From positions 1,283,335 through 1,347,334 of the forward strand of contig NW_022985167.1 in the NCBI RefSeq assembly GCF_010093535.1: 64,000 nt of DNA, written 5' to 3'. A program made the translations under genes and the position numbers. Shown in pieces: positions 1 through 10,788 of this stretch (position 1 is its first letter; each line of letters starts with the position of its first letter). The DNA is from Lindgomyces ingoldianus (Eukaryota; Ascomycota; Dothideomycetes; Pleosporales; Lindgomycetaceae). The notes beneath the pieces are model-generated. The model was given only the letters and a program-made list of their open reading frames with translations, had not been told where the DNA came from and did no database searches.

Positions 1-542
1 TACCCGGCGCTTTCCCAGATACGAGGTTGCTGGCGCCAGGCTGTGGCGTGTCGAAGCCGATTCTTTTGTCAAATGAGAGCCCCATTCTTATTATTTCGAG
101 ATCCAGCCTCAACCGTCTTAATGAGCTGATCAAAGCTGAGGGCGGCAAGGCGGCGCAAGCGGAGGTCTTTAGAGCGAACATTGTCGTTGCAGAGAACCTC
201 GATTGTCCACCCGGGGCGGAACAGCCCTATACTGAAGATGATTGGCGGTATCTCCAGATCGGTCAGCAGTATTTCGAGATGCTGGGTCCGTGCCGCCGAT
301 GCCAAATGGTCTGCGTGGACCAGTACACGGCAGAGCGGAATCAAGAACCCTTTGTCACCCTATCCAAGACTCGTCGGTTTGACGGGAGAGTCTACTTTGG
401 CGAGCATACCGCTCACGTACCCGCGAACGATGGAGGATCACTACTAGCCCAAAACCCTACAATTACCGTTGGTGACACTGTGCATCCGTTCCCGGAAGAG
501 GAAGCGGAGGAAGCCTTACGTTTACAATCTCTCGTGAGTTGA
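1..542 (+). CDS. Molybdenum cofactor sulfurase, C-terminal MOSC part (5' partial)
   Basis: The reading frame is open from the window edge (first full codon at base 3), so only the last ~180 residues are present. They match the MOSC domain at the C-terminus of eukaryotic Mo-cofactor sulfurases, which transfer sulfur to the cofactor of xanthine dehydrogenase and aldehyde oxidase. Visible signs are the cysteine-rich GPCRRCQMVCVD block, the RFDGRVYFGEH segment and the final ITVGD turn. The aminotransferase-like desulfurase domain would lie upstream. The frame stops at 540-542, but GTGAGT at 534 is a good 5' splice site. If it is used, an acceptor at 604 or 622 would add a short alternative tail (stop near 640 or 711), so the exact C-terminus is uncertain. 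Family assignment is from remembered motifs. Confidence 0.8.
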   Translation, partial: PGAFPDTRLLAPGCGVSKPILLSNESPILIISRSSLNRLNELIKAEGGKAAQAEVFRANIVVAENLDCPPGAEQPYTEDDWRYLQIGQQYFEMLGPCRRCQMVCVDQYTAERNQEPFVTLSKTRRFDGRVYFGEHTAHVPANDGGSLLAQNPTITVGDTVHPFPEEEAEEALRLQSLVS

Positions 543-642
543 AAGCGTCTATGCATTTCCGTTTCAAGTTGTCCACTGTTCTATCAGAACGTTTCTAAAC
601 ATAGCTGCACCTCAACTTCAGCAGTGGCTTGCATGCTAGAAC

Positions 643-1860
643 TCGTCTCGTTCCCGTACCTCAAAGAAAATCTCCGCGTGGCATCAGATAGCATGCAGCT
701 CCGCGTTGCAATTGGTCCTCCCTAGGGCCGCAGTGCGACACTTCTAGCGGAGGCAAGTCACGACGCAGATGGGTTGAAGCAGAACAACGCCTCATCCGGC
801 GAAGGCTTCTTGGGCATGCACTGGACGGGAAGGTTGAGGTGGTAAGCGCTCGCAATTTGGGGTTTCAACGAAGGAGCCGTCAGTCTCGCGTTGGCCTGTG
901 AAGATGAATTAAGCAGCCATCTTCGCACAGCCTCCGTACGGACAAGGGCCCAAGCGCTGGTGTGGTGAGGCGCGCGCCCACCTGACGAACCACAGAATGC
1001 TGGAGCAGCCGGCCAACGGGTGGTCCCTCGACGGTTTGAACGGCATGGAGATGGAAGCGCGCGAGAAGGTCCAGCAGCTAGAAAGAATACACAGCGGCTG
1101 CAAGCAACATAAAATGCCCGAGTGTTCCCACGAGACCAGAAGGATACTGCACAGGCGTCCTCGACACCGTCGTCCAGTTTCTGCATCAGTTCATCAGCCG
1201 TTCCCTTCTTTTGTTCTCTCACACGTCTCGTCAGCTGTTTCAGATTCTCTCGTACTGTTCCATCACTGCAGCGTGCCGGCCTGACGTCCTTGCTCAGTGC
1301 TCGGCTCGAGTGTCTGGTCGAAGCCTCCCGCACAGCGACGCCCGTATCAAACATCCCGAACGACGCGTAGCCAATCACGCGGCTTTCAGCGAGGCCCAAG
1401 GAGTGCGTGCTGCAAGGGCATCAAACAAATCACACAGGTGGTTTCGATCTCTGGCTGGCAGCCAATTGTGCGAGTAGTGTTGCGGCGCTTGGAGCTTCGG
1501 CCGCTCATTCGCTCGCGCCTGTTTTGCATTGGAGCGAGCCACCACCATCAGGCCCCGGCCCCGCCCCGACTCTTTGACGCTTGCTGGAGGCCTGTACGCG
1601 CCCACGTAAAAATAGCAGACGAGCCACCATCCATCATCGCATCCCCCGACCCAACAGGCGGCCACCACCAACAAACCGCCGCGTTGAGCTAACCACAACA
1701 CACCGAAGAAGAACACAAAAGGTACCTGCCTGCCCGCCTCGCACCCTCCTCACCCTTCCACTGTCCCCGTGGAAGCCGGCAACGCAGCCCACCCTCGTTC
1801 ACCAGCGTCGACAAGTATCCCGAGTCTTTCGTTCACAGCACGGCATACCACCAGCTCGCC
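643..1860. other. Intergenic region and leader of the next gene
   Basis: About 1.2 kb without a supportable gene. The open frames here are short, low-complexity or antisense to each other. From about 1600 the sequence becomes C/A-rich with CCACCA and CACACC runs, which looks like the 5' untranslated leader of the gene starting at 1861. Confidence 0.5.
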
Positions 1861-2616
1861 ATGGCCACGACCGAGTCCAAGCCGGCGCTGTCGGCCCTCA
1901 AGACTCCCCTCTCTGCCACCTATCCGTCCGAGTTGAGGTCGCCAATGATCCACTCCGCTGCCACCCCAACTTTCATCAAGCGGGAAGATGCTCTGAAGAC
2001 GCCCATCACCCCGCCGACTGCTTACCTCGACTTCCTCAAGACGCTGTCGCCAGTCCTCATGAGCCCAATGGCCACCGGAACCAGCTCCAAGTTTGTCTTC
2101 GAGGGCAACCGGCCAGTCTCCACTGCATCCATGGCTTCTGTGACATCATCTGCCTCCAGCGCCTCCTTCACCTCAACATCTGCTCCCAAGGACAACACCT
2201 CGCCAACTTCGCCCGCCTCTTCAAGAGCGAGCAGTTGCTGCAATTGCGAGCACTCGAAGCAGGAGCCACCCAAATCTGCCCCTCCTACCAAGGTTGACAC
2301 CGTCACCATTCCTCCGCCTTCACCATTCACAAGGCCTCAGTCTGCTCGCACTCCCCGCCTCTACATTCCGCAATCTCCATACTCACCAGCAACTGTGCGG
2401 TCACCTATGAGTGCGCACTCTGTATCATCACCTTACTCGGCAGTCTCTCCAAAAACGTGGGATCTGGACAAGAAGACTGGCCGGACACGGCGCGTTAGTG
2501 TCCGAGAAGTTGTCACTCGAACAGTGACGTACAGCAGCACCCCAGTCGATACTCAAGCACCGACATTCCCACAGATCGACCCCGCGCCGCGAGGCAAGCG
2601 TAGAAAGATTGAGTAG
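1861..2616 (+). CDS. Conserved-looking Ser/Pro/Thr-rich protein of unknown function
   Basis: A single-exon 251-residue protein. The start sits in a strong context (CGCC ATG GCC). I do not recognise a named domain. The N-terminal third holds a TPITPPTAYLDFLKTLSPV segment that looks structured and conserved. The middle (about residues 85-190) is Ser/Thr/Pro-rich and probably disordered, with many S/T-P sites. A small CCNCEHSK cysteine cluster lies near residues 123-130. The C-terminus has a basic segment (KKTGRTRRVSVREVV) and ends in GKRRKIE, a plausible nuclear localisation signal. Taken together this suggests a phosphorylated nuclear regulatory protein, but that is inference. Confidence 0.75.
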   Translation: MATTESKPALSALKTPLSATYPSELRSPMIHSAATPTFIKREDALKTPITPPTAYLDFLKTLSPVLMSPMATGTSSKFVFEGNRPVSTASMASVTSSASSASFTSTSAPKDNTSPTSPASSRASSCCNCEHSKQEPPKSAPPTKVDTVTIPPPSPFTRPQSARTPRLYIPQSPYSPATVRSPMSAHSVSSPYSAVSPKTWDLDKKTGRTRRVSVREVVTRTVTYSSTPVDTQAPTFPQIDPAPRGKRRKIE

Positions 2617-4679
2617 CAAACTCAATCCCCGTTTCTTGCCATTCTATTTTTGTTAGATACCTCGAGCAAGTGTGGTTACGCAGCCACCAGTCCAGTGTCC
2701 TTGGTACGACTTCACGACCGGAACACCTGATTTGGCTTCCCAACTGGAGCCATACATAGAGCGGCTGCTTTGCTTGCCACTCCACAAACCCGATGGCCTA
2801 TTCATCCTGTCCTGCAATCTCGTTGCGTATCATCTTGTTCGACAGCTGGACGCTTCTACCCGAACTATCAATAATCTTCGGGTCCAGGCGACTCGACCGT
2901 ACCGCACTCTATTACATCTATTGACCCTTACTCTATCTATTTCATCATCCATATCCCAGATCGGAGGCGGTCCTTTGTTAGCTATTCTTACTACTTCACG
3001 TCATCACTTATACATATTTCTTATGTATTACTTGTCTTAGAGGAACGACTCGTATGTCCATGTTCACTCACGAATACCACATTTATTTGGAGGCGAAAAA
3101 TTCTTTGAGTCTATGGGTTATCTTTCTGTCGGGTTACCTTTTTCTGCGGATACCTACTCTTGATACGGTGCGCCGGCGCTTCGAGGGAGGACTGCTTTCT
3201 TCTTTTGGATTGAACAGGGCGGAGTCCAGTGAGGAAAATATATCCTCTTAGTTTTCCTTTTTCTTATTGGATGGCGAGGCAAGACACAGGTGGGGTCTGC
3301 GACTGGGAATGGCGCAGAGGGAAGGCGAGAGCCGGAGCGAAGAAGGAATGAGGGGCCTGTTGGTGGCATGCATGGTTGCCTCTTGTCGGTGCGAAAGCAA
3401 CCCGAGACGGCTGACTGGTTATGATAGTTAGGACATATATTCATGATCTGATCATCTATACTTCAAAATCGTTCGTTCAAGCATCGTAATGTTTCGGTAA
3501 CTTGATGAATAACCCCCGCCATAGCACCCAGAGTAAGGCGTCGTTTCCGGATCAACGATCTAGCAGCGGACGCCCTCTCACTCGCCTTCCATTATCCCTA
3601 GTGCCGAAAAAGTGACTTTCCAGAGCTATAGCAGAAAGCAAAGGCGTACGTAACGAATATGACGCCAGCGTCACCAATTCGCCTGTTAGAATCCTCCTGA
3701 GTCTTCTTTTTCTCGCCATCGAGATGAGACTAAAATGGCTATTTCATAAGCTTCTAATCACTAACCTTCCAATCCAACTTCGGAAAATCGCATTTGCCAC
3801 CAACAATAACACAACCCATCCCTCTCCTCTATCACATCCTAGTAACCCCTCCCAACACGCTCCCAATAAAACCCACCACAGCCATTGCCTCCCAAACTCC
3901 TCTCTGCCTCACACTGACCAAACCTGACCGGTCGAGAAACTCGAACCAAGCCGAATCCCAGTAACTTGTAACCTCAACCGTCTCCCGCCCTTGGCACAGC
4001 CAATCAGACTGCTTTAAGCGGGTTCTACAGGGATGGGGGAGGGGCCATGGTGGGCGGATCCGAGCCTATGGTTAAGCGCCCGGGATCGCACGCGCACGAC
4101 AGGTCACAGGCTGCAGAGGCCAGAGAGTGCGAGGGCAGAGGTGGGGGTGTTTTATTGGATGGTGGGGTCGGGCGCTTGTGAGGCTCTGAGGATGGTCGAG
4201 GACGAGGAGTGCCTTTTGCGGGAGAGGTTGGTTTGAGTTGGTGTAGAACCCACGAGGAAGATCGAGATTCGGTGGGGAGAGGCTATCGTATCTCTGCTCT
4301 CGTGCGAGATGTGATATCTGCCCAGACCAGACGTTGATGTGGGTGGATGAGGATGCTGTGGCTTTTTGTTATCACGTGCATGACACGGATCAGCGTCAAC
4401 CTGCAAAACTGCTTTTGCCAATGAGATCCCTGGATCGCGACTGCTTGACAGGCTTGTCACACACCTGCACACATATTTCGCAGGGTTAGAGAAGGGCACT
4501 GTTTGTTGCCTTCCCTCCCGCTGGAACGTTTGTACACGTACGCGGACAAAGAGGTACCTTGGTATGTACATGTACATAGGCTTCGTACATGCGTTGCGAT
4601 ATTAAACAGCAACAACATGCATGGGTTTTCATATCTTACCTCTCAGCAAATGGACACTCGCCCTAGCAAAGTACAAATC

Positions 4680-4704
4680 CAGCACCAGCACCAGCACCAG
4701 CAGT
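4680..4704. repeat. Short tandem repeat (CAGCAC)n
   Basis: Four consecutive copies of a CAGCAC-like hexamer in non-coding DNA. An ordinary microsatellite. Confidence 0.7.
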
Positions 4705-5086
4705 TACCTTCTGTGCTAGCAGCCCGTAAAAGTATTGAATAGGTCCCGTGCACGCCGATCCCTCCAACCCCGGCCCCATTCCATCGTGCACGCTAGGAAA
4801 CTCTCGGAATGGTGGACAAGCTTGTCGCGGAGATTAAATTGCGCTTTCTCTCGCTTGTTTGACACCTTGATAGGGAACAAGCTAGAACGTTTGAGGTGTT
4901 AGGAAGAAGTTTGATGCGGCAAAGCGTGAAGTTAGATGGTTGGATTGGAGTAGATATGCAGGTTGGTGCACACCGCCGGCTACAGACACGCGGACCGTTT
5001 TTTGCCCTTTGGATGGAGTACAAACAGATGTACAAGGGTCTGAAGAGGGAAACTGTGTTGCAGGTTGCAGATGGGAGAGCACTGTA

Positions 5087-5246
5087 TCTTGTCACCTAAC
5101 GTGGAACATGACAGGGGTTTTCCTTTAGGACAGAAAAATGCAGCGTATTGATATTCTCCCTGATCTCAGGAAGACGTTAACAGATAGATCCAGCCCTAGT
5201 CCGAGGTCATATTCCACGTTGTGTGACAGCATGCTCTATAGTACGG
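5087..5246. mobile_element. MITE-like element, copy 1
   Basis: The left end (5090-5113) reads TGTCACCTAACGTGGAACAT. The right end (5205-5228) is its near-perfect inverse, TGTCACACAACGTGGAATAT when read on the minus strand. The roughly 140-bp interior contains TTTAGGACAGAAA and has no coding capacity. The same structure recurs at 10321-10466, and in decayed form at 58225-58395. Short length, terminal inverted repeats and several related copies in one window point to a non-autonomous DNA transposon. No target duplication was clear, so the exact ends are approximate. Confidence 0.7.
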
Positions 5247-5903
5247 ATTTCTCCGTCGTGAATAATGTTGCGGGGAATCCAATCCTCGAAAGGTCAGCGA
5301 TATACCAAAGGACCCCAGGAGTGACCAATAGTGGTGCCAAGCGGGAGGGGATTGAAGTGATCCAGATTCGACACAAGCCTCGAAAAGAGGCCCACCGTCG
5401 ATTGCATCGTGTGATCTGAACAACATTTGGTGTCGGCTGTGCACCGGCCGTTCTCCAGCCATGGCCCAGACAAACCGCATGGATCCCGTGCAGGTGACCT
5501 GGGTGAACTCCTCGAGGCGAGCCGGAACTGTGCCTCATCATCCTAGTTTCTGTAACGGGGACATAGATGAATGGTCACGGAAAGCCCCGTGAGCTGGTGG
5601 TGTTGTGTTCAACTGCTCGTTGGTTGGTCTACCCCATCCGACATATCTTGTGTGCATTTCTGACCCTCTCTTTCACTCCCATCCCGAATCCGAATCTGCA
5701 CTTCTGCATCATCCACCTCCCGATTTATTCGACCACAAGAAACAGGCTGTTGGAGCAGCAGAGAAGCAAGCCTCATCCACGTGGCACGAACAAAGCTCAT
5801 TCTTCACTCTCTCTCCTTTCAAACTCCTCCAACCCATGCCCAGCTGTCTTTTGAACCACGTATACAGAGTCCCCACATCATAGCCGCATGCATCACCCAC
5901 TCC

Positions 5904-6551
5904 TCAATCAAAATGCATGTCTGTATCGTGATTGCTATTATGCTCACTCCACCTCTTGCCCCTATCCTTCCAAGAAGCTTTCTGTTTTACCCTCACGCCA
6001 CCAGAGCGCTTCTTCTCCAAGTCTCGGTGTATGACTTCGACATGCCAATCTCTAGGCCAGGGCCGTTGAGCGAGTTCACAGACAAAGGCGACAGAGCGGT
6101 GATGGCCCAGCGCACAATTACAGCCGACTCGGAGGAGTACCTCATTCGTTGATCGTCGAGCATCTTCAGTGTCAGAGTGTTCCTCATTCAAATGTGTCGC
6201 TTCTTGGTTTGACGGCGTGGTTATCTGCGCCTGCGCCTGTGCCTGTGTCTGCGTCTGTGCCTCTGCCTCTTCCTCGCCGCCTATACCCTGGCTCTTGGCT
6301 GTAATTTCTGCAATCATGGTGTCCATCCTTATGCGGATGTCTTTTTCAACTAGCTCCAACTTTTGCGAGAATTTCGGCTCGGAGAGTAGGTGCTCACGTA
6401 TCCGCTTTGAACGGCCGTCACTCGTATCGCGTAGGGCTTTGGGAGGGTTTGGAATGCTGCGGATGTCGTATTTGAGGTCTGGCGCCGGATTGAGAGGTGG
6501 GTTACGGCCATGCGAGTAGATAACAAGGACGGGCCGGATAGGAACAGACAT
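5904..6551 (-). CDS. RapZ C-terminal-domain-like protein
   Basis: A single-exon 215-residue protein starting at ATG 6551. The N-terminus (VLVIYSHGRNPPLNPAPDLK, then YDIRSIPNPP) and the C-terminal block (VGCNCALGHHRSVAFVCELA, then VEVIHRDLEKK) match the pattern of the C-terminal domain of bacterial RapZ/YvcJ proteins, in which a glycine/cysteine loop precedes HRSV and an HRD follows. The bacterial N-terminal P-loop kinase domain is absent. A Gln/Thr/Ala tract (about residues 97-110) comes from an imperfect repeat in the DNA and lies in a predicted linker. In bacteria this fold binds small RNAs or metabolites; its fungal role is unknown to me. It is divergent from the acetyltransferase gene at 7275, 723 bp away. 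Confidence 0.7.
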   Translation of the reverse strand: MSVPIRPVLVIYSHGRNPPLNPAPDLKYDIRSIPNPPKALRDTSDGRSKRIREHLLSEPKFSQKLELVEKDIRIRMDTMIAEITAKSQGIGGEEEAEAQTQTQAQAQAQITTPSNQEATHLNEEHSDTEDARRSTNEVLLRVGCNCALGHHRSVAFVCELAQRPWPRDWHVEVIHRDLEKKRSGGVRVKQKASWKDRGKRWSEHNSNHDTDMHFD

Positions 6552-7274
6552 TTCGAAGCGACTGTGCTGAGATGAAAGGTTGAGGAAGTTGAAGAAGTTG
6601 AAAAAGTTGAAAAGCTTGGTTCTAGCTGGAAATGTGGATTAGGACGGTGATTGAATGTTCACACTTAAGTCATCAGAAGATGTGCGGCACACGATCGATA
6701 AATCGCACCCAGATTCAAATTCCCCTTAAAACTAGACAAATACTCAGCGAGGCATAACTTGAGAGGATGACTACACACAGAGACAAAGAGAATCTTATTG
6801 CTGATCGAATGGTGGTTGAAGGGAAATGTCCACTCTCGGAATCTTCCGCGCATCGCCGATCCGGCTCACATCCACCTTCACGAACCTCCAAAACATGTGA
6901 ATATCTCATATTTCATCCGTTTGCATCTATTTAAGCTCTGGAAGTAGCACTCGCCAATACTTGTGTGAATTCCCCGCTTCCACGAATCGTAATTTAAATT
7001 TTACGGCTGCTATTGTCCTCCAGCGCCGCATATGCTGTGGCGATGTGATGGTGTCGTCAGCCTTGATGTCTTTATCTGTCCTGGTTGGGAATAAAATGTC
7101 AAAGGAAGTGGCATTATAAGTATTCTGCCGAAGTTCGCTGTAGGAATTACTGGTAGGTTAGGGAGTGGCTCAATCTTCGTTCGGTCTACATTCTCTCTGA
7201 TTCCACGTTTCGACGTCTGCGTTTGCTTCTCTCTTATAGTCTCGAATCAGATATAGTTGGATCCTCCAAGCACA
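6552..7274. promoter_or_regulatory. Divergent intergenic region, RapZ-like / GNAT genes
   Basis: A 723-bp region between two outward-reading starts. It must carry both promoters. A triplicated TTGAAGAAGTTGAAAAAG-like purine repeat lies at about 6579-6616, next to the minus-strand start. No specific factor site is claimed. Confidence 0.4.
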
Positions 7275-8379
7275 ATGAGCACCAATTTCTCCGAATCATC
7301 CCCTCCTCCCTCCCTAGACCAAGATCTGTACAAAGAAAAGAATCAGAACCGACCCGGGGGCCTGCAATCCAATTGCACCTATTCTCCGCAATGCAGATTC
7401 CCAGCTCCCTTCCACCCTCCCATCTCTCGCTCCACAGCCCCACCCTCCAGCCCTTCCTCTCGCTGCGGGTCCCCTTTCTTCGAGGTATCTCGTTCGGGAA
7501 GTCCGCTGTCAACCACGGCATTGAGCCCCGTCTCAAGAATTGCCAGCCCACCCCTGAAGTTCAAGGAGCCTCCTACATCGGTGGTCCCTGTGCCAGCCCC
7601 AGAGATACGATTGTCGGACTTCGTAGCCGAAGATGCAGAGGCCGCCGCTTTAATCTACGAGCGCGCCTTCTCCACCGACGGCCTCCACCTTACCATGTTT
7701 CCATCTACCCCAGACCGATCTGAAGAACGCCAATGGCGTGCTCGGCTCTACCAGCGCGGGTTGCAGCTCCTAGGAAACCACTTGCATGTTGTGAAAGCAG
7801 AAGACCAAGCCACAAGCCAGATAGTCGGGATCGCGGGTTATTTCGGTCCCGGCGGATTCCAATGGACTGTCCTTGAGGAGATGGCGCAGAGTCCTGAGCA
7901 CATCGACGAATTCCCTCAGAACTACAACCGCAAGGCACATGAATCCGCTCTAGCTATCATCAAAGAGAAAAGAAAGGGCGTGTTGAAAGGGAACTATAAT
8001 GTCTGGGGTATGCCACTTTTCCCTCCCCCCCTTCCTTGCTCAGACAAACCCTCTCCTTAGATCAGACCAGGGTAAAGAGGAAGGTGTGTATATAGACTAA
8101 CAATTAATATCCTGACCCACAGAACTCAGCCAAGCATTCGTCGACCCATCCTACCAACGCAAAGGCGTCGGCAGAATGCTTTTACAATGGGGTATCAAGC
8201 AAGCTGATGAAGAAGGCTTGCCACTCTATATAGAAGGCACACTGGCAGGGAAATTGCTGTACGAACAACTTGGCTTCACGGTTGTGGCTGAAACCGAGCT
8301 TGAGGAGATATTCCAGGATGGGAGGCCGTATAAGTATTACTTCATGGTAAGGCTGCCAGGTGGGAGGACAGGGCCATAA
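7275..8379 (+). CDS. GNAT-family N-acetyltransferase
   Basis: Two exons, 7275-8007 and 8123-8379, joined in phase 1 across an intron with donor GTATGC and acceptor CACAG. The product is 329 residues. The first ~105 residues are Ser/Pro-rich and probably disordered. The acetyltransferase fold follows: residues ~110-250 carry the first strands (LSDFVAEDAEAAALIYERAF and IVGIAGYF). The acetyl-CoA loop QRKGVGRMLLQWG lies just after the splice joint, followed by LYIEGTLAGKLLYEQLGF, the typical late helix and strand of the fold. The substrate cannot be told; fungal proteins of this layout act on small amines or remain uncharacterised. It ends 148 bp from the convergent methyltransferase gene. Confidence 0.85.
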
Positions 8380-8527
8380 CAGAGCCATAATGAAAAGCAT
8401 GGTCGGATTCAACGCATAAATCCTAAGAGAAAAAAAGGTCAGGGGATGCAACTATTAATATTCGTTGTCTACCTATATTATTTCTCCTCTCCAACACATT
8501 TGGTAATTTCAACTCCATCCTAGAATC

Positions 8528-9445
8528 TTACTCAGTGAAATTTTCAGGGGGGAACTTGAAAAGGCTTACTGGTACGCCCGTAGGCTCGAAACTATTAAAT
8601 AGAGTACTCTCATACACTAAATTCGGGTTTCCTTTGCTTGTACTGAATTTACTCTCTCCAAACCGCTTCTCGTACATCTTAACGTTCTTCTCCGGAAACC
8701 TCTCATCAACGCCACCCTTCTCAACTTCTTGAGCCTTTTCTCTCTTCTCCTTAACACTGCTCCTCACGTACTCCAGATACGGAGGGTTCCCTGGTTTAAT
8801 TACATTATCGGCCGCGAGGACCGACCCCACTGTTACCAAACCCAACTCTTCGCAAAGCTTCAAGTCGGTAGTATACGCAGGTTTATAATGGTCAAGAAAC
8901 ATGAGGTCGATATGCTTAAGGTCACCGGAATCGTACAGACGTTGAATAGATGTATCGCTCGAGCCTACAACTACTTTGACGGTATCCGAAAGGCCTGCTA
9001 GATCGACGAGAGACGTGATTACAGCAGCGAACTCGGGGTTGCGTTCGAGACTGTAGTATTGCTGCCCGCCCGCTCTGCGAACGGCATCGCCAAAAAGAAT
9101 GCAGGAGTAGCCGACGTAGCCACCCAGTTCAACCTGTTGTGGTAAGTCTGAAGGCATTGAAGGTGAACAACAGTATGGAAGAAATATTACCATGACTTTA
9201 GGTTTTACTTCTGCTATTAGGTTGGCGACAATACGTCCCTTGTCCTCTCCCACATTCATCAGGTACTTCTTCGTCCTCCCAAACTCGTCAATGGCCGCGA
9301 GTACATTTGTGGGTGATCCCCGAATGCTATCAAGGGTTGGATGGGAATACATGAAATGGAGGAGTTCAATCTCGCGGCCATCATCGAAGAAACCGGTTCC
9401 TCCTTCTTGAGGTGCGTATGCTTTCGCTTTCTCGAAGCTTAGCAT
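8528..9445 (-). CDS. Catechol O-methyltransferase-type SAM-dependent methyltransferase
   Basis: Two exons, 9191-9445 and 8528-9133, giving 286 residues. The family signature is strong: REIELLHFMY, then GRTKKYLMNVGEDKG, the SAM-binding strand VELGGYVGYS, acidic SLERNPEFA, the metal/substrate loop LMFLDHYKPAY and the late AADNVIKPG. It should methylate catechol-type hydroxyls using Mg2+ and SAM. The intron (9134-9190) is 57 nt with no stop in frame, so retention would insert 19 residues just before the SAM-binding glycine loop; VELGG directly after KPKVM is the sensible protein. The frame is also open upstream of the ATG back to an AG at about 9505, so an upstream N-terminal exon is possible. 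Confidence 0.88.
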   Translation of the reverse strand: MLSFEKAKAYAPQEGGTGFFDDGREIELLHFMYSHPTLDSIRGSPTNVLAAIDEFGRTKKYLMNVGEDKGRIVANLIAEVKPKVMVIFLPYCCSPSMPSDLPQQVELGGYVGYSCILFGDAVRRAGGQQYYSLERNPEFAAVITSLVDLAGLSDTVKVVVGSSDTSIQRLYDSGDLKHIDLMFLDHYKPAYTTDLKLCEELGLVTVGSVLAADNVIKPGNPPYLEYVRSSVKEKREKAQEVEKGGVDERFPEKNVKMYEKRFGESKFSTSKGNPNLVYESTLFNSFEPTGVPVSLFKFPPENFTE

Positions 9446-10788
9446 CTTAGGTTTTAGGGAGGAGTTTTCTGCGCGTGCTTCTAAGGGGTGCTCAATAACC
9501 TTTCAGGTATTAGCGTATAGTTGACGTACAGAACAATGAGATCTAATGCTGAATTATGCAATCACACAAAGGGCTTCTCTAACTAAGTGAAGACGTAAGT
9601 CAGGTTTTGGGAGAATGAATTCGAAAGTACTTGAACTAATATCTCCTTGCCGTTCTAGCGGTGCGACTGAAGTGTTATAAAAGCTAGACATGAAGGACCG
9701 TCTAGCTGCGACATGCGCCATAGAAATCCCCTTAGGGAACCCGGAGATGGAGAGGTATTGTGGTGAAGGGAGTAGCGAGAGGGAGAGCGAAGTGTAGGAT
9801 TGACGTTAAGTCTGGATACAGATGTCACCATGACTAACTACGAAACGTCCTCCGGAATTTCTTTTCACAAAACCGTACTCGAACTCGCAAGGAATGGAGA
9901 AGTATCAAACCAACCTCGTCTGTCAAGTCAATTGAGGAAACGCAGATCGCCAAGAAGTTGTATATTCGAATTGGTAGCTAGAATCTTACAGCACGTCGCC
10001 CTGCACCAACGTGCTCGGTTGTCAATATCCGGACTCACAACAATAGGATACACAGGACAGAGGTCCTAGGCAACTCGTCCCAATGATCGATCGTCTGCAA
10101 TTTAGTTATATCCGGGAGAGTCTGCCTACTCTTGCGTACTTGGGAGAAAATAAATGTGGTTCTCGTTGTAGAGTTGCCCCGCAGTAAAGAAAGTCAATAT
10201 TCCTTCCGTACCAAGCCGCTAATCATGACTAACATAGTGCTCGACTGATCCCGTTCCTGGCGAGTGCATTGAAAGACATCTCCTTTGGTGAGGCATGCTT
10301 AAATGCCGAATTGAATCTAGAATGCTGTCACCTAATGTGGAACATGACAACGTAGTTTAGGACAGAAATCTGTATCCTGTTAGTACTCTCCTTAATTCTA
10401 GCAAGAAGGTGATTATATAGAATCGACCCGGGTTATGTTCCACGACATATGATAACATGCTATATATGACGGCACCGTGATACTCCATGCGAATAGGATT
10501 AGTGAACTCCAGACCTAGCCTTCCACACTCCATAGCTCCTCCTCTTTATGAAATGTTCCAAGTCATACTTCTATCGCATGTTATTATATAACATCTGTCT
10601 GCGAATGCTGAATTAAACGGGCTTTCCTGATCCTTTTACCCATCAATCCAAAACCAAATAGTGCGCTAGTGGCGGGGGCTCCTAGAGGAGATGGCCTTCA
10701 GTGTATCTTATAGTGCGTTTCTACATGTAATGGCATTGTAATGGCATTTTTGGTTCCGGAGTATCTCACTTAGTACAAACCTTCCCCC
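9446..10788. other. Intergenic region with a MITE-like copy
   Basis: 1.3 kb between the methyltransferase start and the UTP13 stop. No gene is supported. It contains the second inverted-repeat element (about 10321-10466), otherwise moderately AT-rich unique sequence. Confidence 0.5.
10321..10466. mobile_element. MITE-like element, copy 2
   Basis: The left end ATGCTGTCACCTAATGTGG and the right end (GTTCCACGACATATGATAAC) form an imperfect terminal inverted repeat. It aligns along its whole length with the element at 5087-5246, including the shared interior word TTTAGGACAGAAA and the outer AACATGCTATA. Differences are mostly transitions plus small gaps. Confidence 0.7.

Larger units (their letters stand above)
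2617..5903. other. Gene-poor 3.3-kb intergenic stretch
   Basis: No gene could be supported on either strand. Short frames of 60-140 codons overlap each other and show no recognisable motif. It contains the 3' untranslated region of the upstream gene, a CAGCAC-type short tandem repeat at about 4681-4703, and an inverted-repeat element at about 5087-5246 annotated separately. Confidence 0.5.

Noticed and set aside
758..1399. 213-codon minus-strand open frame upstream of the Ser/Pro-rich gene
   Set aside because: Low-complexity arginine/serine text, no recognisable motif, and overlapping frames on the plus strand of similar length. Most likely chance in GC-rich non-coding DNA.
4152..4577. 141-codon minus-strand frame in the first intergenic region
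   Set aside because: No domain, no supporting splice structure, and composition like the surrounding non-coding DNA.
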